A stretch of DNA of 64,000 nt from Acephala macrosclerotiorum (GCA_014904845.1 MU119244.1:1-64000); one strand, 5' to 3'; numbered from the stretch's first letter, positions 1 to 10,712 are shown. Numbers and translations: made by a program. The notes: a model not told the origin generated them from the letters alone.

Positions 1-95
1 ATTTATTTTATTTATTTTATTTATTTTATTTATTTTATTTATTTTATTTATTTTATTTATTTTATTTATTTTATTTATTTTATTTATTTTATTTA
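1..95. repeat. 9-bp tandem repeat (ATTTATTTT)n
   Basis: About ten head-to-tail copies of the nonamer ATTTATTTT run from the window edge with almost no divergence, then dissolve into the AT-rich block. The array may continue beyond the left edge. No coding potential is seen. Confidence 0.9.
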
Positions 96-780
96 ATTAT
101 TTGAATTTTTAAAAATATTTAAATTAAAATAAATTTTATTAAATAATAAACGTTAATAAATCAATAAATTTTTTAATATTTAAAATAATGTTTTTTTTTA
201 ATAAATTTTATATTAAATTAATTTATTTTAAATATAATATCAATTGAATTTTAATATATTATAAATCGAATTTTTATATTTTTTATTATTATATAAAAAT
301 ATTATTAACGAATAAAAAAAATATAAAAATTATAATAATAAAATATTTTTTGTATTTTACGTTATATTTTATTTTTAATAATTTAAATTTTAAAATAATA
401 TAAAATTTTTATTTATATCGATTTTATTAACGTAAATAAAAACTTTTTTTTTATAATTTTTTTTTACGTAAAATTAAAATTTTACGAAAAGTTTTATAAA
501 AAATATTAAATATTAAAAATAATATATTTTAACGTTTTTTAATATAAAAACGTAATTTAAATTTTTTTTAATAAAAAACTTTTAATCAATTAATTAATAA
601 ATATATAAAAATAATTTTAAAATAATTTTTAAAATAATTTTTTTAATAATATTAATAATTAATAAATTTTAATATATAAATTTAATTATATATATATTAA
701 AATAATATAAATAAATATATTTTTATAATAATTACTTACATAAATTTTTTTTATAGCTATATTTTATTATTTTAATCTTT
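96..780. other. AT-rich RIP-like block
   Basis: This stretch is almost pure A and T. By hand I count about 15 C and 15 G between 96 and 720, and about ten of the C bases lie in CpG. No long open frame exists. Composition changes abruptly near 780 to the roughly balanced GC of the rest of the window. This is the pattern of a repeat destroyed by repeat-induced point mutation (RIP) in Pezizomycotina. The original element cannot be recognised. Confidence 0.75.
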
Positions 781-919
781 TTTTTTCAAATGCTGTCGTC
801 GATTTCAATCTCCGCCATCTCGAAACCGAGAATTAAAGCTTTTACGTTTCCTTGCAAAAGGTCTTCGTATTAGTATTTTCCATTTGCCATGACAAGAGAT
901 TAGAGCAAACGCCGATGCC

Positions 920-1674
920 ACAACTCCGAGAGAAAGTGCACACAAAGCCGTGAAAAGTGGCGACTCATCATCTTAGTACGAACCCACCCTGGATCGATAG
1001 CTAGTACGACCAATTTCTCGTTTTCAAAATGGATCTTCCTGCTGATATAGTTGAGCGCCGCCTTGGTTGTGCCATATACTGCATCCGAGAAGTTTCTCTT
1101 GTCTACTGAATAGAAGCAATTGGCATATCAACTTCAAAGTCACAAAGCCGCCATGAGATAATGCTTACTACCACCAAGAGTACCTGCGAGCGAGCTCATG
1201 ACAGCGAACTTGCCAACAACAGCCTCGGAGAGCAATGGGAGAGTGGCCTGAAACAAGACTACAAGCCCAATTACGTTAACCAGATAGTGCTCCTGCATGT
1301 CCTCGACCGACGCATCGGCTACAGTAGGCCACACCGTCGCAATACCTGCGTTGGCGATGACAAGATCTAGTCGATCGATACTGTACTTTGTGCCGAGGTC
1401 TCCACAGCTGCAAGAGCGCCCAGCTTGGAAGCACTTTCGATCTGTATAACGACGAGAGAGGAAGACACATGTTTTGGCAGGGTAGAGAGCTCCTTGGAAG
1501 CTGGATGGGTAGGATCCCGGACTCCAACCACCACGGCAGTGCTTGGGAGCGCAAGTTAATGCTTTACCAAGCTCAAACCGAGACCTAGAACTGTCAATCG
1601 CGAGACACTGGGTGATTGCAGCGAGGAGATTTACCTCTACTCCCACCAGTGATCAAGATATTCGTGGTAGCCAT
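920..1674 (-). pseudogene. Short-chain dehydrogenase/reductase pseudogene
   Basis: The minus strand encodes pieces of an SDR with a Rossmann fold. They are the N-terminal TGGSRG nucleotide-binding motif with a start at 1674, a VVVGVRDPTHPASKE segment, the NAG motif region (LVIANAGIATVW) near 1350, the catalytic-Ser region (VMSSLAG) near 1200, a TTKAALNYISRK helix and an AIDPGWVRT segment near 980. These pieces lie in different frames. At least three small indels separate them (near 1560, 1550 and 1390), and an extra segment of about 28 nt with a stop lies near 1110. A plausible first intron follows the TGGSRG codons. The C-terminal tail is unrecognisable. Norsolorinic-acid-ketoreductase-like SDRs are the closest family I recognise. 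It abuts the AT-rich block and is presumably non-functional. Confidence 0.75.
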
Positions 1675-2255
1675 TGTCTTTGTAGGTATGAGAAGTCGAG
1701 TAGAGCAGTCTGCAGATATCGTCCAAATTGCAAGAGAGATAAGCACGCATATATATAATTGAGACTCATAACGGGGAGCAGGAGCATCATGTTGCTGATA
1801 AATCACAGATGTTGCATTCTTGATTTCTGAAGATTAAGGTTGTTCTGACACGATATTGAAAGCGCGCTTTATTCTGACAGCGTTCTAAATTATGACACCG
1901 AAGTGAACTTCAACGAAGATGAGATGATCTAGCGAGGGCCAACTGGAGCTTGCTTTGAAATGAGAGCTTGCTTCCCGGATTACCAAGACTTCTCAGCTTC
2001 ACGGGAATCATCGTCTCAACTCTCATATGCATAAGGTTATAAGCACAGCTGGTGCAAGATTTGAAGAAGGTTTGGTTCTGAACTCTTGAGACGTGACAAG
2101 AGCACTTGTAGCATTAAAGTTTCAGGCTAACTGCAGCCCGTGCGCACGCTAGAACAGCCTTGACGGCCCTAAAACGACATGAACGAAATCCTCGCACACA
2201 ACAGTCACGAAAATTGCATCGCAGCACTTTCAAGCGCACTCGTCGCATCAAAGCC
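1675..2255. other. Intergenic, no gene seen
   Basis: Between the SDR remnant and POP8 I see no conserved coding frame. The last 200 bp should hold the POP8 promoter. The POP8 frame stays open upstream to about 2160, but that extension is basic and low in similarity. Confidence 0.5.
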
Positions 2256-2702
2256 ATGGAAACGATGACCAGCCTAGACGGTGCCAACAACGAAACCGTC
2301 CCTGGAAAAGCCAAAGACAATTCTCAAAATCGGGGTCACGAGATCACAAGCAAAACAATTAAGGCGCCTGCATTCTCTTACGTATGTTTGCAACTGATCT
2401 CGGGCCAAGCAAAGCCACCCGAGCTGGACGTGCTTTCTGTACGCTCGTATATTACAGCTGCCCTGACTCAATTTTTGGGACTTACGGGATCAGCTATATC
2501 TGTCGACATCTTGAAAGTGGACCCCAAGGAGTGCTGGATTCGTGTACCGAGAGAGGATCTTAGCCCTATAGTGGCTGCTATGGGAGGATGGATAGGAGGA
2601 CCGGAAGCAGAGGGCGGAGTCAGTTGGAGAGTCAAGGCAGCTGGAAACTGGCTCAGTGTTCTAGCTGGGCAGGTGGGTGTCGAAGACGTTTGGAATGATT
2701 GA
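2256..2702 (+). CDS. POP8: RNase P/MRP subunit Pop8-like protein
   Basis: A single-exon 148-residue protein matches the fungal Pop8-like family, a small protein subunit of RNase P (tRNA 5' processing) and RNase MRP (rRNA processing). The first 40 residues are variable. The Pop8 core follows: a PAFSYVCLQLI strand, then LDVLSVRSYITAALTQFLGLTG, ISVDILKV and CWIRVPREDLSPIVAAMGGW. This order is typical of the Pop5/Rpp14-related fold. I start at the ATG at 2256. An in-frame upstream start at 2160 would add 32 basic residues. The gene converges with PPT1, with about 300 bp between their stop codons. The family call is firm; the N-terminus is not. Confidence 0.8.
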   Translation: METMTSLDGANNETVPGKAKDNSQNRGHEITSKTIKAPAFSYVCLQLISGQAKPPELDVLSVRSYITAALTQFLGLTGSAISVDILKVDPKECWIRVPREDLSPIVAAMGGWIGGPEAEGGVSWRVKAAGNWLSVLAGQVGVEDVWND

Positions 2703-3000
2703 GCACAGGATTACAGGACGGAGCGCAACGAAGCTGTTTTTGGAAGACTAGATGGCTCTATTCTTAGGTGCTTGATGGCTCCCTATGCTGCCTCAGATGT
2801 CTACCTATTGTTGTACATTACAACGTCATGAGGGTTTGTTCACCCTCTCGATGCCACCAACGCCCGCTTCATAGCCAACAAATGCCCCGGAGATGCAGAT
2901 CGCCACCAATGACGGCCTTTTCGAATAGCTACCGAATGCTTCCTGTGGGCTCTTATGTCATCGACATGAGACTGTTGTTTGCGTACGCCTAGAGTTTTAA

Positions 3001-4731
3001 TTAGCTGTGATCGGGAGGGCTTGGAAGACCACGAACCATGGGCTTGATATTGGGATGTGGCACGGCATCGAACTTGTAGAACTTGAGCTTGTAGTCGGGG
3101 CCAATGTTGATGTAAGCACCCTTGTTCTCAGTGCTATCGCAGTACTTCGGTGCCGAGAAGACTAGAAATGGATTAGCTCAGGCATTATAGAAAAAAACAC
3201 TCAAGGACATACCTGTAATGCACTTTCCATCGTGCTCCTCCTCATACCCTTCCATTCGTACCTCATGACTACGAATGATGGCATCCAATCCATTGTTCTC
3301 ACAGAATCTCTTGGTAATATCTGGTCCAAATTGCATACCGACACCTCTCTTGCTCGGTCCACGACCAGGCTCGGTCTGTGGATCCGTCCAGAGCATTTCC
3401 ATCATGAGTCCTGCTTGTCCTGGCTGGCGCTGATTATGCCTGTTGAGCTTCCGAATATCGTCCAATGTCACCTTGTCATCAGAGAATAAGCCACCGTGAA
3501 GGACAAGGTACTTTTTACCGATCAAAGTCGCCAGGGGCAATGCTGAGAAACTTTCCGAGAAGAGCTTAAAGACACGTTCTACTAGGGTGAGCATGTATAC
3601 CCCAAGGACTAGTTGACAAGGGAAAATAAAAAGGAAAGATAACCCACCATTGTACTTTGCCTTGCACTCGCCTTCGAAGCCATAAACTCGGTTCATGTCA
3701 TCGGTCTCATGGTTTCCTCGGTTGATGAAGAAAGACGAAGGACGTAGCCACTTATATGCATAGAGCAACAAGGCAATCTCTGTTGACCACGATCCTCGGT
3801 CGACGAAATCGCCGTTGAATAGGTAGTGATGCTTCTCTGTAGGGAGGCCGTTGAGTCTGAAGAGCTCCATCAGGTCGAAGAACTGGCCTAGAGACGAGTT
3901 GTTAGCCCCTTTGCCTTCCTGCTGCCAGAATGATAGACCAACCATGTGTATCTCCACATACTGTGAGCTGAGAATCATCCTCAATGTCAATTTCTACCAT
4001 GGTAGCCTCATTGTAAACGATCTTCTTCACAGCCAATATAATTTGGTAGACGTATTTCTTGTGTATCTTCTTGCCGTTCTTGAAGCGCTCCAACATGTCG
4101 GTGATGAATTCTGGCGTCATCTCGTTGTCTATCCGAGCCCCATCGTAGTCTGCTTCCACGACCATCGAATCCAAATCTAAACCTTCTGCCGCGGATGGCT
4201 CGTCCCCAATCTCTATTGCCCGGAAGAACTCGACTCTCTTGACAATCTTCTCGCATTCTGCCAATTTGAGCTTCGCATCTTTGTCATTCGGGGCTTTCTT
4301 GACGACTGTCTTAAAGTCTCTAAGTGCATCGCGGGATTTTAGAATTGCTGTGTAGGCGACGGCTCTTCGGTAGTATGCCTGTTGTAGTGGTTAGGAGGCG
4401 AATTTCTCCAGGGCAAGATTTATGTCGAAAGACAGAACATACCTTTACAAAGTTTGGGTTGAGCTCAATGGCTTTCGTTGCATCTGCTATTGCGTATCCA
4501 TACGCCTCGGATTTGATGTTCGCCTTCAAAGGTTAGTCACACGAGCAGGTAGGCGGGGGATCGCTGGCGCAACTGGTTTACCTGCGCCCGGTTGGAGTAG
4601 TATGTTGGCTCGTTAGGACTCAACTCTATTGCTTTTGTGTAGCAGTCTATAGCTGTAACCCAATCGTGGGCAGCAAACGCCTTGTTGCCCTCGTTCTTTA
4701 ATGCGGCTGCTTGTTCCTCAGTCGTTGTCAT
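3001..4731 (-). CDS. PPT1: Serine/threonine protein phosphatase 5 (TPR)
   Basis: The exons are 4582..4731, 4443..4523, 3943..4378, 3648..3887, 3213..3581 and 3001..3161, joined in phase to 478 residues, the usual PP5/Ppt1 length. Residues ~5-110 form three TPR repeats (for example KAIELSPNEPTYYSNRA and DATKAIELNPNF), the Hsp90-binding part. The PPP catalytic domain follows, with metal and phosphate motifs GDTHG (218-222), GDFVDRG (247-253), GNHE (279-282), a LHGG loop and IIRSHE. The C-terminus keeps the VFSAPKYCD motif. Ppt1/PP5 dephosphorylates Hsp90 and clients; the TPR part is autoinhibitory. The intron after exon 3 interrupts the GDTHG glycine codon and uses a weak GTTGGT donor. It diverges from ES2. 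Confidence 0.93.
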
Positions 4732-5259
4732 GGTGGCGGCGTGGATTTACTGCCGTAGGTGCGATATTATTCCGTGTTACTGGATGGATGTTTGAACAAA
4801 ATAATCACTCAAAATGTCCCAAGCCTGCAAAATAACAAGAGAAGGTAGCTCGAGCTAAGTGAGGGCAACTGGAGAGGGAAGGTCGAAGTCTAGAGGCCGG
4901 GAGAACCTCGGGTACGCTAAGGACTTGCAGGCGGCGATTTCGATTCTCGATTTCCAGACTCCGATACTTGAGCGACCAAAGACAGGAATACACATCATCT
5001 AGCACCAAACACGAGAATTTACCGCAGTTGGCCTCTCCGCAGATATCAATGCAACCTCGACGTTTAATGAGCTGCTGGACGTTGTCTCGATAATTAGCGG
5101 CGGTTTCTTCGTGGCTTGACTGCCTTGAGCACCAAGAGTGCCGGTCCTGCTTTCCCCTGACAACATTATCAAATTCTATGCAAGTGAGTTGACTTGAGCG
5201 TGGAATTAGGACTACTTCGACACACTGGATATTACAGATCAAGCTGCCACAATATCGCC
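4732..5259. promoter_or_regulatory. Divergent promoter PPT1 / ES2
   Basis: These 528 bp separate the two start codons and must carry both promoters. A fairly long minus-strand open frame crosses it but has no recognisable domain. No TATA box stands out. Confidence 0.5.
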
Positions 5260-6615
5260 ATGGACTCTTCGAAATCCAACGCCCTTGTGCGCCGCTCGAC
5301 AGACACTGAGCTTATGCCCCCGCCGCCAAAGCGCATCAAAAGACCTAAGAACGTTATCAATGAAGAATCTTATACCGATGCGATCTCCGAAATTATCGCA
5401 AGAGACTTCTTCCCTGGCCTTCTCGAGACAGAGACCCAGCAAGAATACTTGGATGCCCTTGAATCTAAGGATAATGCCTGGATCGCGAACGCCGGCCGAC
5501 GACTTCAGCATGTCATGACTCCGGGGAGACGGAGAACTCGGAGAGGAACATCGCTACAGACCCTTATGAGAGCTTCAGATACACCGAGAAATTTTGTTGG
5601 CGATACACCAATGTCTACGGCATCGGACGTTACATCATCTACAAACGCGAGAGCAGGTCTAGAAGTTGATACGAACATGAGCTTGGATAAATTCCAGTCA
5701 CTATACACGAGTGAGGACAACGAAAGTTTCTACAAGCTCTTGGACAAGCAGAATCAGAAGCGTGCTGAGAAGTACGCGTGGATGTGGTCAGCAAACAACA
5801 AGCTACCATCGAAGATGATGCTGAAGCAAAAGGAAATCGAAGCCAAGTTATTGATGTCTCAGGAATCCTTGGAGGATGATGGCGGCAAGAATGACAGACT
5901 GGCTATAAGAGATGTGTCGGAGAAGCCTGCAAGGCCAGATGCCTGGAAGTCTAAGCCGAACAACGGCTTAATGTTTTCTCTAGAGAGTGTTGAGGATTCA
6001 GTGGAAACGATCGCTCAAAGAGCACAAAACGCATCCAAAGCAGAGCCAAAAGGGGTATCATACGCCAACACTCGAATGCCATCTCAAGTAGTCGCCCATG
6101 ATGGTCCAAGCATTCCTCCTTCGCCATCACTGTCAGCAGTCAGGGATGCTATTTCAGGAAAACGACAGGCATCTGATTTGGAGTCGGAACTGAATGGCAG
6201 CGAGACACCACGGGTCAACGGCTATGCATTTGTCGACGATGAACTAGACGATGAAGTGGCTAGCCTAGCGCCAATCATTGATCTTGGTAAAGGAGAGGCG
6301 ACGAAGAATCCATTTGTGATCAAGGAGCAGAGTGCGAGGGAGGATTTGCATCATCGTATGGTTGACAGGAATGCCAGAACCAAACGGGCATCGTCTGCAT
6401 ATGGGTTCACTGGGAAGATTGATTCAACACCTGTCCCAAAGTTTCCAAGTAGCCCAAGTATCTCTTCTGGACAGTTGACACCTGCTGCCCAAAGGCTTTG
6501 GAGTAAGGTAGGAGGTTCGAGTAGCAGGGCATCGCCAAATACATTCGGAACTCAGACTCCGCATGCCCCTAAGACTAAATCAGGATTGAGAGCTCGATGG
6601 AAACCTACTAATTAG
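5260..6615 (+). CDS. ES2: Nuclear protein ES2/DGCR14 (Bis1)
   Basis: An intronless gene of 452 residues. Known role: ES2/DGCR14 (Bis1 in fission yeast) is a nuclear protein associated with late spliceosome complexes. Visible hallmarks are a basic N-terminal tract (PPPPKRIKRPKNVI), the conserved YTDAISEIIARDFFPGLLE helix with LDALESKDN after it, TPGRRRT near residue 90, and a central block with LDKFQSLYTSEDNESF and KRAEKYAWMW. Near the C-terminus are TRMPSQ-like and TPAAQRLWSKV segments followed by a basic tail, all typical of the family. The ATG at 5260 is preferred over an in-frame ATG at 5194 because the conserved family begins there. The region between conserved blocks is acidic and disordered. 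Confidence 0.88.
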   Translation: MDSSKSNALVRRSTDTELMPPPPKRIKRPKNVINEESYTDAISEIIARDFFPGLLETETQQEYLDALESKDNAWIANAGRRLQHVMTPGRRRTRRGTSLQTLMRASDTPRNFVGDTPMSTASDVTSSTNARAGLEVDTNMSLDKFQSLYTSEDNESFYKLLDKQNQKRAEKYAWMWSANNKLPSKMMLKQKEIEAKLLMSQESLEDDGGKNDRLAIRDVSEKPARPDAWKSKPNNGLMFSLESVEDSVETIAQRAQNASKAEPKGVSYANTRMPSQVVAHDGPSIPPSPSLSAVRDAISGKRQASDLESELNGSETPRVNGYAFVDDELDDEVASLAPIIDLGKGEATKNPFVIKEQSAREDLHHRMVDRNARTKRASSAYGFTGKIDSTPVPKFPSSPSISSGQLTPAAQRLWSKVGGSSSRASPNTFGTQTPHAPKTKSGLRARWKPTN

Positions 6616-7005
6616 ACGAGAGCTGGAAAACAATAGCTAGATGTGAGGGGACGAATTTTGTGTTTTAGGCGTTGGTATCCCATCTTTGGCGTTAGGATTG
6701 CGGTGCATAGAAGAATAGGACACAAAGTAGAGTCTCCAATTCTCTCATCTATGTATGGAAATTGATTTCACATCAAACAATCTATCCAGGTGCTGAACCG
6801 TGAAATATCGTATGTGTAATCCTTCCCGAAGCACTGTCCAAATAGGAAAGAAGCATGGGCCACCTGCGTCACCAATTGACGAGGTTCCTGGGAAAAACAC
6901 CTCCGTTCGACATTCAACACTGCGACTCCTCAGTCTGACAACGAAGGACCAATCCTGCCTCCCTCCAAATTGCGAATGGGTTTATGATAGACTGCCGCTA
7001 CACAC
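6616..7005. other. ES2 3' region and COQ8 promoter
   Basis: This 390 bp tandem spacer holds the ES2 3' UTR and COQ8 upstream region. A short frame from 6800 has no similarity I recognise. Confidence 0.4.
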
Positions 7006-9622
7006 ATGGCGGGCAAAAGACTTTTGGACGTGGCTGCACTGTTCAATGCATCTCGTGGGGTTGCACAGAAGCATGTCGCATTGAGATCAAGGCAGCTCGA
7101 CGTGTATACCCGTACTTCGACTTTAGCACGAGCTGTACAAAACCAAACAGATCGAGTCACCGAGACTATTAAAGCTGCCTCATTTCTTGCTTCCAGATTG
7201 AACGAAGACGCGCCAAGATGGACCTCAGATGATAATGGAAAGGCGGGTAATGGGGATTCGATTCCGAGCAAGAAGTCTACCGCAAGACCACCGCGGACAA
7301 GCCAACAGAATGGAATCGACCAAGATCATTTTTACGAACCGCCAGCAGATAATTCTGCAGTAGATGAGCCCCCGGAGGAGGAATTGGGCATCCGGCAAGT
7401 GAAAGCCGATCGGTATCCTCTCCATGAGGGGACTATTCCGCCCAGCCAGTCCAACTTAGAGTTCCATGATCTTGATCAAGACGTCGTCTCAGATGTTCCG
7501 ATAGATGAGCCATCCAAACAGCCCCTGGATGCCGATAGTATACAGCTAGTGCCCTCAAGAGCGCCCACAGTCCCCGAGCCAGCTCAAAAACCTACGTCCT
7601 TTGAGCATACAAGATTTATTCGGCGTCGGTCGGAAGCCGAGATACCTTCCAAGACAGCCGACGCGTTTGATTCTTCTGTTCCTAGTCCTTTGGCCGGTGG
7701 GCATGATGAAGATAGTTTCTACCCGCTTTCAACTCAGGATTCGCCTGTATTATCTTCGTTGTCGAGGGTAAAGCTGCCCAAACATACGTCAAGTGCCCAG
7801 GAAGGAGATTCTCACTTCCTGGCTGGACAAATAAATTCGGAGTCTTTCTATAACGCGGAGAAAACGGAGTCTGTTCCGTCCACGCAAGTGGTCCCTGAGC
7901 AGGAACAGATACCCGAAGGTATCAATACTGATCTCTTCCACAGTCGACGAGTAGCCAGGATGCTAGGAGGAAGAACACAGTGTGGCAAGCAAGGAGAATT
8001 GCATCCAAAAGGGGCCACCAACACACTGATTGACTGCACCGATCTGGCAGCAGACAAAGACCAAGATACTTTCAGCGTTCGCCCTTTATCAGAGACATTT
8101 ATAAGGAATTATATCTCTTCTGAGGTGCGTTCTCCACCGAAAGAAGATGGTGTTGAAGAAATTGCCAACGAAATATCAAACAAGGTTGAGCATAGTCAAA
8201 ATCAGGTGAGGTATGCCGACCCAAGCAATTACGAATCGCAACTTATCACAGGTAGTAACTCAGACCCCAGCCGATAGTGCTTCGAGCCCTAAATCCTATG
8301 AACTACGGGAATCCAAAGTTCCATCTTCAAGGTTGGGGAGGATGTGGAACTACGGTGGCTTGGCTGTCGGCATGTTTGGAGGCGCCATCAGTGAAAGCCT
8401 CCGTCGCGTCAGTGGAAGCGGAGGACAGGGCTCGTACATGCTAAGCGCCGGTAACATGGACAGACTCGTGTCCAAGCTTTCGCGCATGAGAGGTGCTGCC
8501 CTGAAACTTGGCCAGCTTATCAGCTTTCAAGACTCAAAGATGCTTCCTGGCCCAATTCAGGAAGTCCTTCAGAGGGTCCAGGACCGTGCGGATTACATGC
8601 CGCCTTCACAGCGGGATAAGGTGCTGACAACCAACCTCGGGCCTGACTGGCAGAGCCTCTTCACCAGTTTCGACGAAAAGCCACTGGCCGCCGCATCGAT
8701 AGGCCAGGTCCATAGCGCTGTGCTGAAGTCAAATGGAGCTCGAGTGGCTGTCAAGATTCAGTATCCCGGAGTGGCCGATTCTATTGATTCGGATCTTAGT
8801 AATCTAGGTATCCTTCTTACTGCATCGCGGCTACTGCCAAAAGGCCTTTTTCTCGACAAGACCATTGCCAATGCTCGGACTGAGCTAGCATGGGAGTGTG
8901 ACTATGCTCGAGAAGCCGAATGTGGCCGACGTTTCGAAGAACTCCTGGCAGACGAGGAGGACGTCTTCATCGTACCGAAGGTATATTACGAAGCCTCCGG
9001 AAAGCAGGTGCTAACCATGGAATTCATGGATGGTGTTGGAGTCACGAGAGTTCAAAGCTTTTCTCAAGAGCGGAAAGACTGGATCGGTACTCAAATCCTC
9101 CGCCTCTGTCTTCGCGAGATCACAGAGTTCAAGTTCATGCAAACAGACCCCAATTGGACAAACTTTCTTTACAATGCTCAAACCAATAAGCTTGAACTTC
9201 TCGACTTTGGTGCATCAAGGGAATATCCGGAGGAGTTCATCTCCAAGTACACTAGGCTCCTCGCCGCGGCTTCAAGAGCCGACAGACAAACCGTCAGAGA
9301 CCTGTCGATTGAGCTCGGCTATTTGACTGGACAAGAGTCAAAGGGTATGCTCGACGCACACATTGTGTCTGTCCTTACTCTGGCCGAACCCTTCCTGGAC
9401 TCATCTCCCGAAGTCTATGACTTCAGGGATCAGACTATTACAGATCGAGTCAAAGAACAAATTCCTCTGATGATTAGAGAAAGGCTAGCTCCACCTCCAG
9501 AAGAGACATACAGCTTACACAGGAAGCTTAGTGGTGCGTTCCTCCTTTGCGCGAGGCTTGGAAGCCGTGTAAAATGTCGGGAACTATTTCAAAATAGTAT
9601 GTCAAAAGTTAGGATGTTGTAA
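7006..9622 (+). CDS. COQ8: Coq8/ADCK atypical kinase, ubiquinone biosynthesis
   Basis: The exons are 7006..8205 and 8252..9622, with one 46-nt phase-0 intron, giving 856 residues. Coq8 is a mitochondrial UbiB-family kinase-like ATPase needed to assemble the coenzyme Q synthesis complex. The N-terminus (MAGKRLLDVAALFNASRGVA) matches fungal Coq8. Residues ~60-420 are a long acidic, proline-rich linker absent from yeast Coq8 (501 aa). The ABC1 core starts near 430: the KxGQ motif KLGQ (485-488), the Ala-rich loop AAAS (546-549) that replaces a P-loop, the VAVKIQ lysine (568), DPNWTNF as catalytic loop and DFG (718-720). The final helix is LHRKLSGAFLLCARL. It converges with RRP36, with only 148 bp between the stop codons. 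The linker carries repeated D-x-F-Y/H motifs (see findings). Confidence 0.93.
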
Positions 9623-9770
9623 CGTAAGGAATTATGGCGGGGCATGATGAACTATCATGTATTGTATCATATTGTCTCATATTGTACAAATATATCAAGA
9701 TCAATGGTGGCAATGGTACACCAAGAAACAATACATAGAATGGTGGATGATCGCCGTCATTAGGACATAT

Positions 9771-10712
9771 CTATTCAACGCCTCTCCTTGCAAAGGGCAT
9801 TTTCTTCTTCTCCTTGCCTTCCTGCTTCCTCCTCCTACGCTCGATAACATGGTCTAGCTGCTTGCCCTTCAAGTGGCCGAACTGATCCAATAGCACGCGC
9901 TTCTTCTGCTCGGCCTTCTTGAGATAAAACGGCTTCTTTCCTTGCTTCACTAGTTCCTTCTCCTGCTTTCTATGCTGGTCAAGGATCTCTTGTTCCTTCT
10001 TCTGCCTTAACTGTGCTTTCTTCCTGGACTCCATTGATGAGAGAGCCCGTTTTAGCTTTTCCTTCGCATCTTCATCTTTAGTTGTCTTCATGGCGGCCTT
10101 GAGCTCCATCATCTCGTCTTCCCGGTATTCGTCCAGAAAAGCGTATGCCTTTCGAACCTTCGACTCATCCACCTGGCCTGCCAATGACTCAAATCGAGGA
10201 TCTCGGACTTCGCGTTTCCTGACCTCTACCACCTCACGCTTCCGAGGAACAGCTTTCTTACTCGATATCTCCGTTGGTGCATGCTTGCTTCTTCGATTGA
10301 AATCTCTGTGATCTTTGCGGCCAACCTTTCTTTCTTTAGCTTCTTCGTCTCCCCATCTGTTTTGATCGACTTTCTCTTTGGTCCGTGGTTTCCTTCCGTC
10401 TTGTGAGAGGGTAGCTTGTGCTTTCGCTAACGCACCGAACGATATCGAGGCTGCAGCATCTGATATTTCTGGTTCCGATTCGGATTCGAATTCTGAGCCC
10501 TCTGACCCTGACTGTGATCTAATTAGTACAGTCTCATCACAATGGGTGTAGACAAGACAAACCTGATCGCTGCCACTTGCGCTATCGTCGACTTTGAGAA
10601 GTTGTTGAGGTTCATTGTCAGACTCCGACTCTAGTTCAGCACTCAATTCACGCCGGGGCCTGACTCTTCTTTGCATATCTGCCGCGACAGACTTCCGTTT
10701 CATCGAAGACAT
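9771..10712 (-). CDS. RRP36: rRNA biogenesis protein Rrp36
   Basis: Predicted to encode 296 residues from exons 10563..10712 and 9771..10511. The 51-nt intron (donor GTTTGT, branch TACTAAT, acceptor CACAG) is stop-free and a multiple of three, so the frame also reads through to 313 residues. Rrp36 is a nucleolar factor for early cleavages of 35S pre-rRNA and 40S assembly. Visible features are a basic N-terminus, an acidic serine-rich stretch, SFGALAKAQ, then the conserved RRP36 domain: RDPRFESLAGQVDE, KAYAFLDEYREDE, a long Lys/Glu coiled coil, KKPFYLKKAEQKK and the C-terminal RRRRKQEGKEKKKMP. I take the start at 10712 (MSSMKRK); an in-frame ATG 31 codons upstream is unlikely. Confidence 0.88.
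   Translation of the reverse strand: MSSMKRKSVAADMQRRVRPRRELSAELESESDNEPQQLLKVDDSASGSDQVCLVYTHCDETVLIRSQSGSEGSEFESESEPEISDAAASISFGALAKAQATLSQDGRKPRTKEKVDQNRWGDEEAKERKVGRKDHRDFNRRSKHAPTEISSKKAVPRKREVVEVRKREVRDPRFESLAGQVDESKVRKAYAFLDEYREDEMMELKAAMKTTKDEDAKEKLKRALSSMESRKKAQLRQKKEQEILDQHRKQEKELVKQGKKPFYLKKAEQKKRVLLDQFGHLKGKQLDHVIERRRRKQEGKEKKKMPFARRGVE

Noticed and set aside
2768..2992. 74-codon plus-strand frame between POP8 and PPT1
   Set aside because: No similarity, no splice structure, and it lies in the expected 3' UTRs of the convergent pair.
4805..5242. 145-codon minus-strand frame upstream of ES2
   Set aside because: It sits in the divergent promoter of PPT1 and ES2, and the translation shows no recognisable domain.
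10519..10562. 44-nt intron in RRP36 ending at ATTAG
   Set aside because: It breaks the reading frame; the acceptor 7 nt further (CACAG) gives a 51-nt intron in phase.
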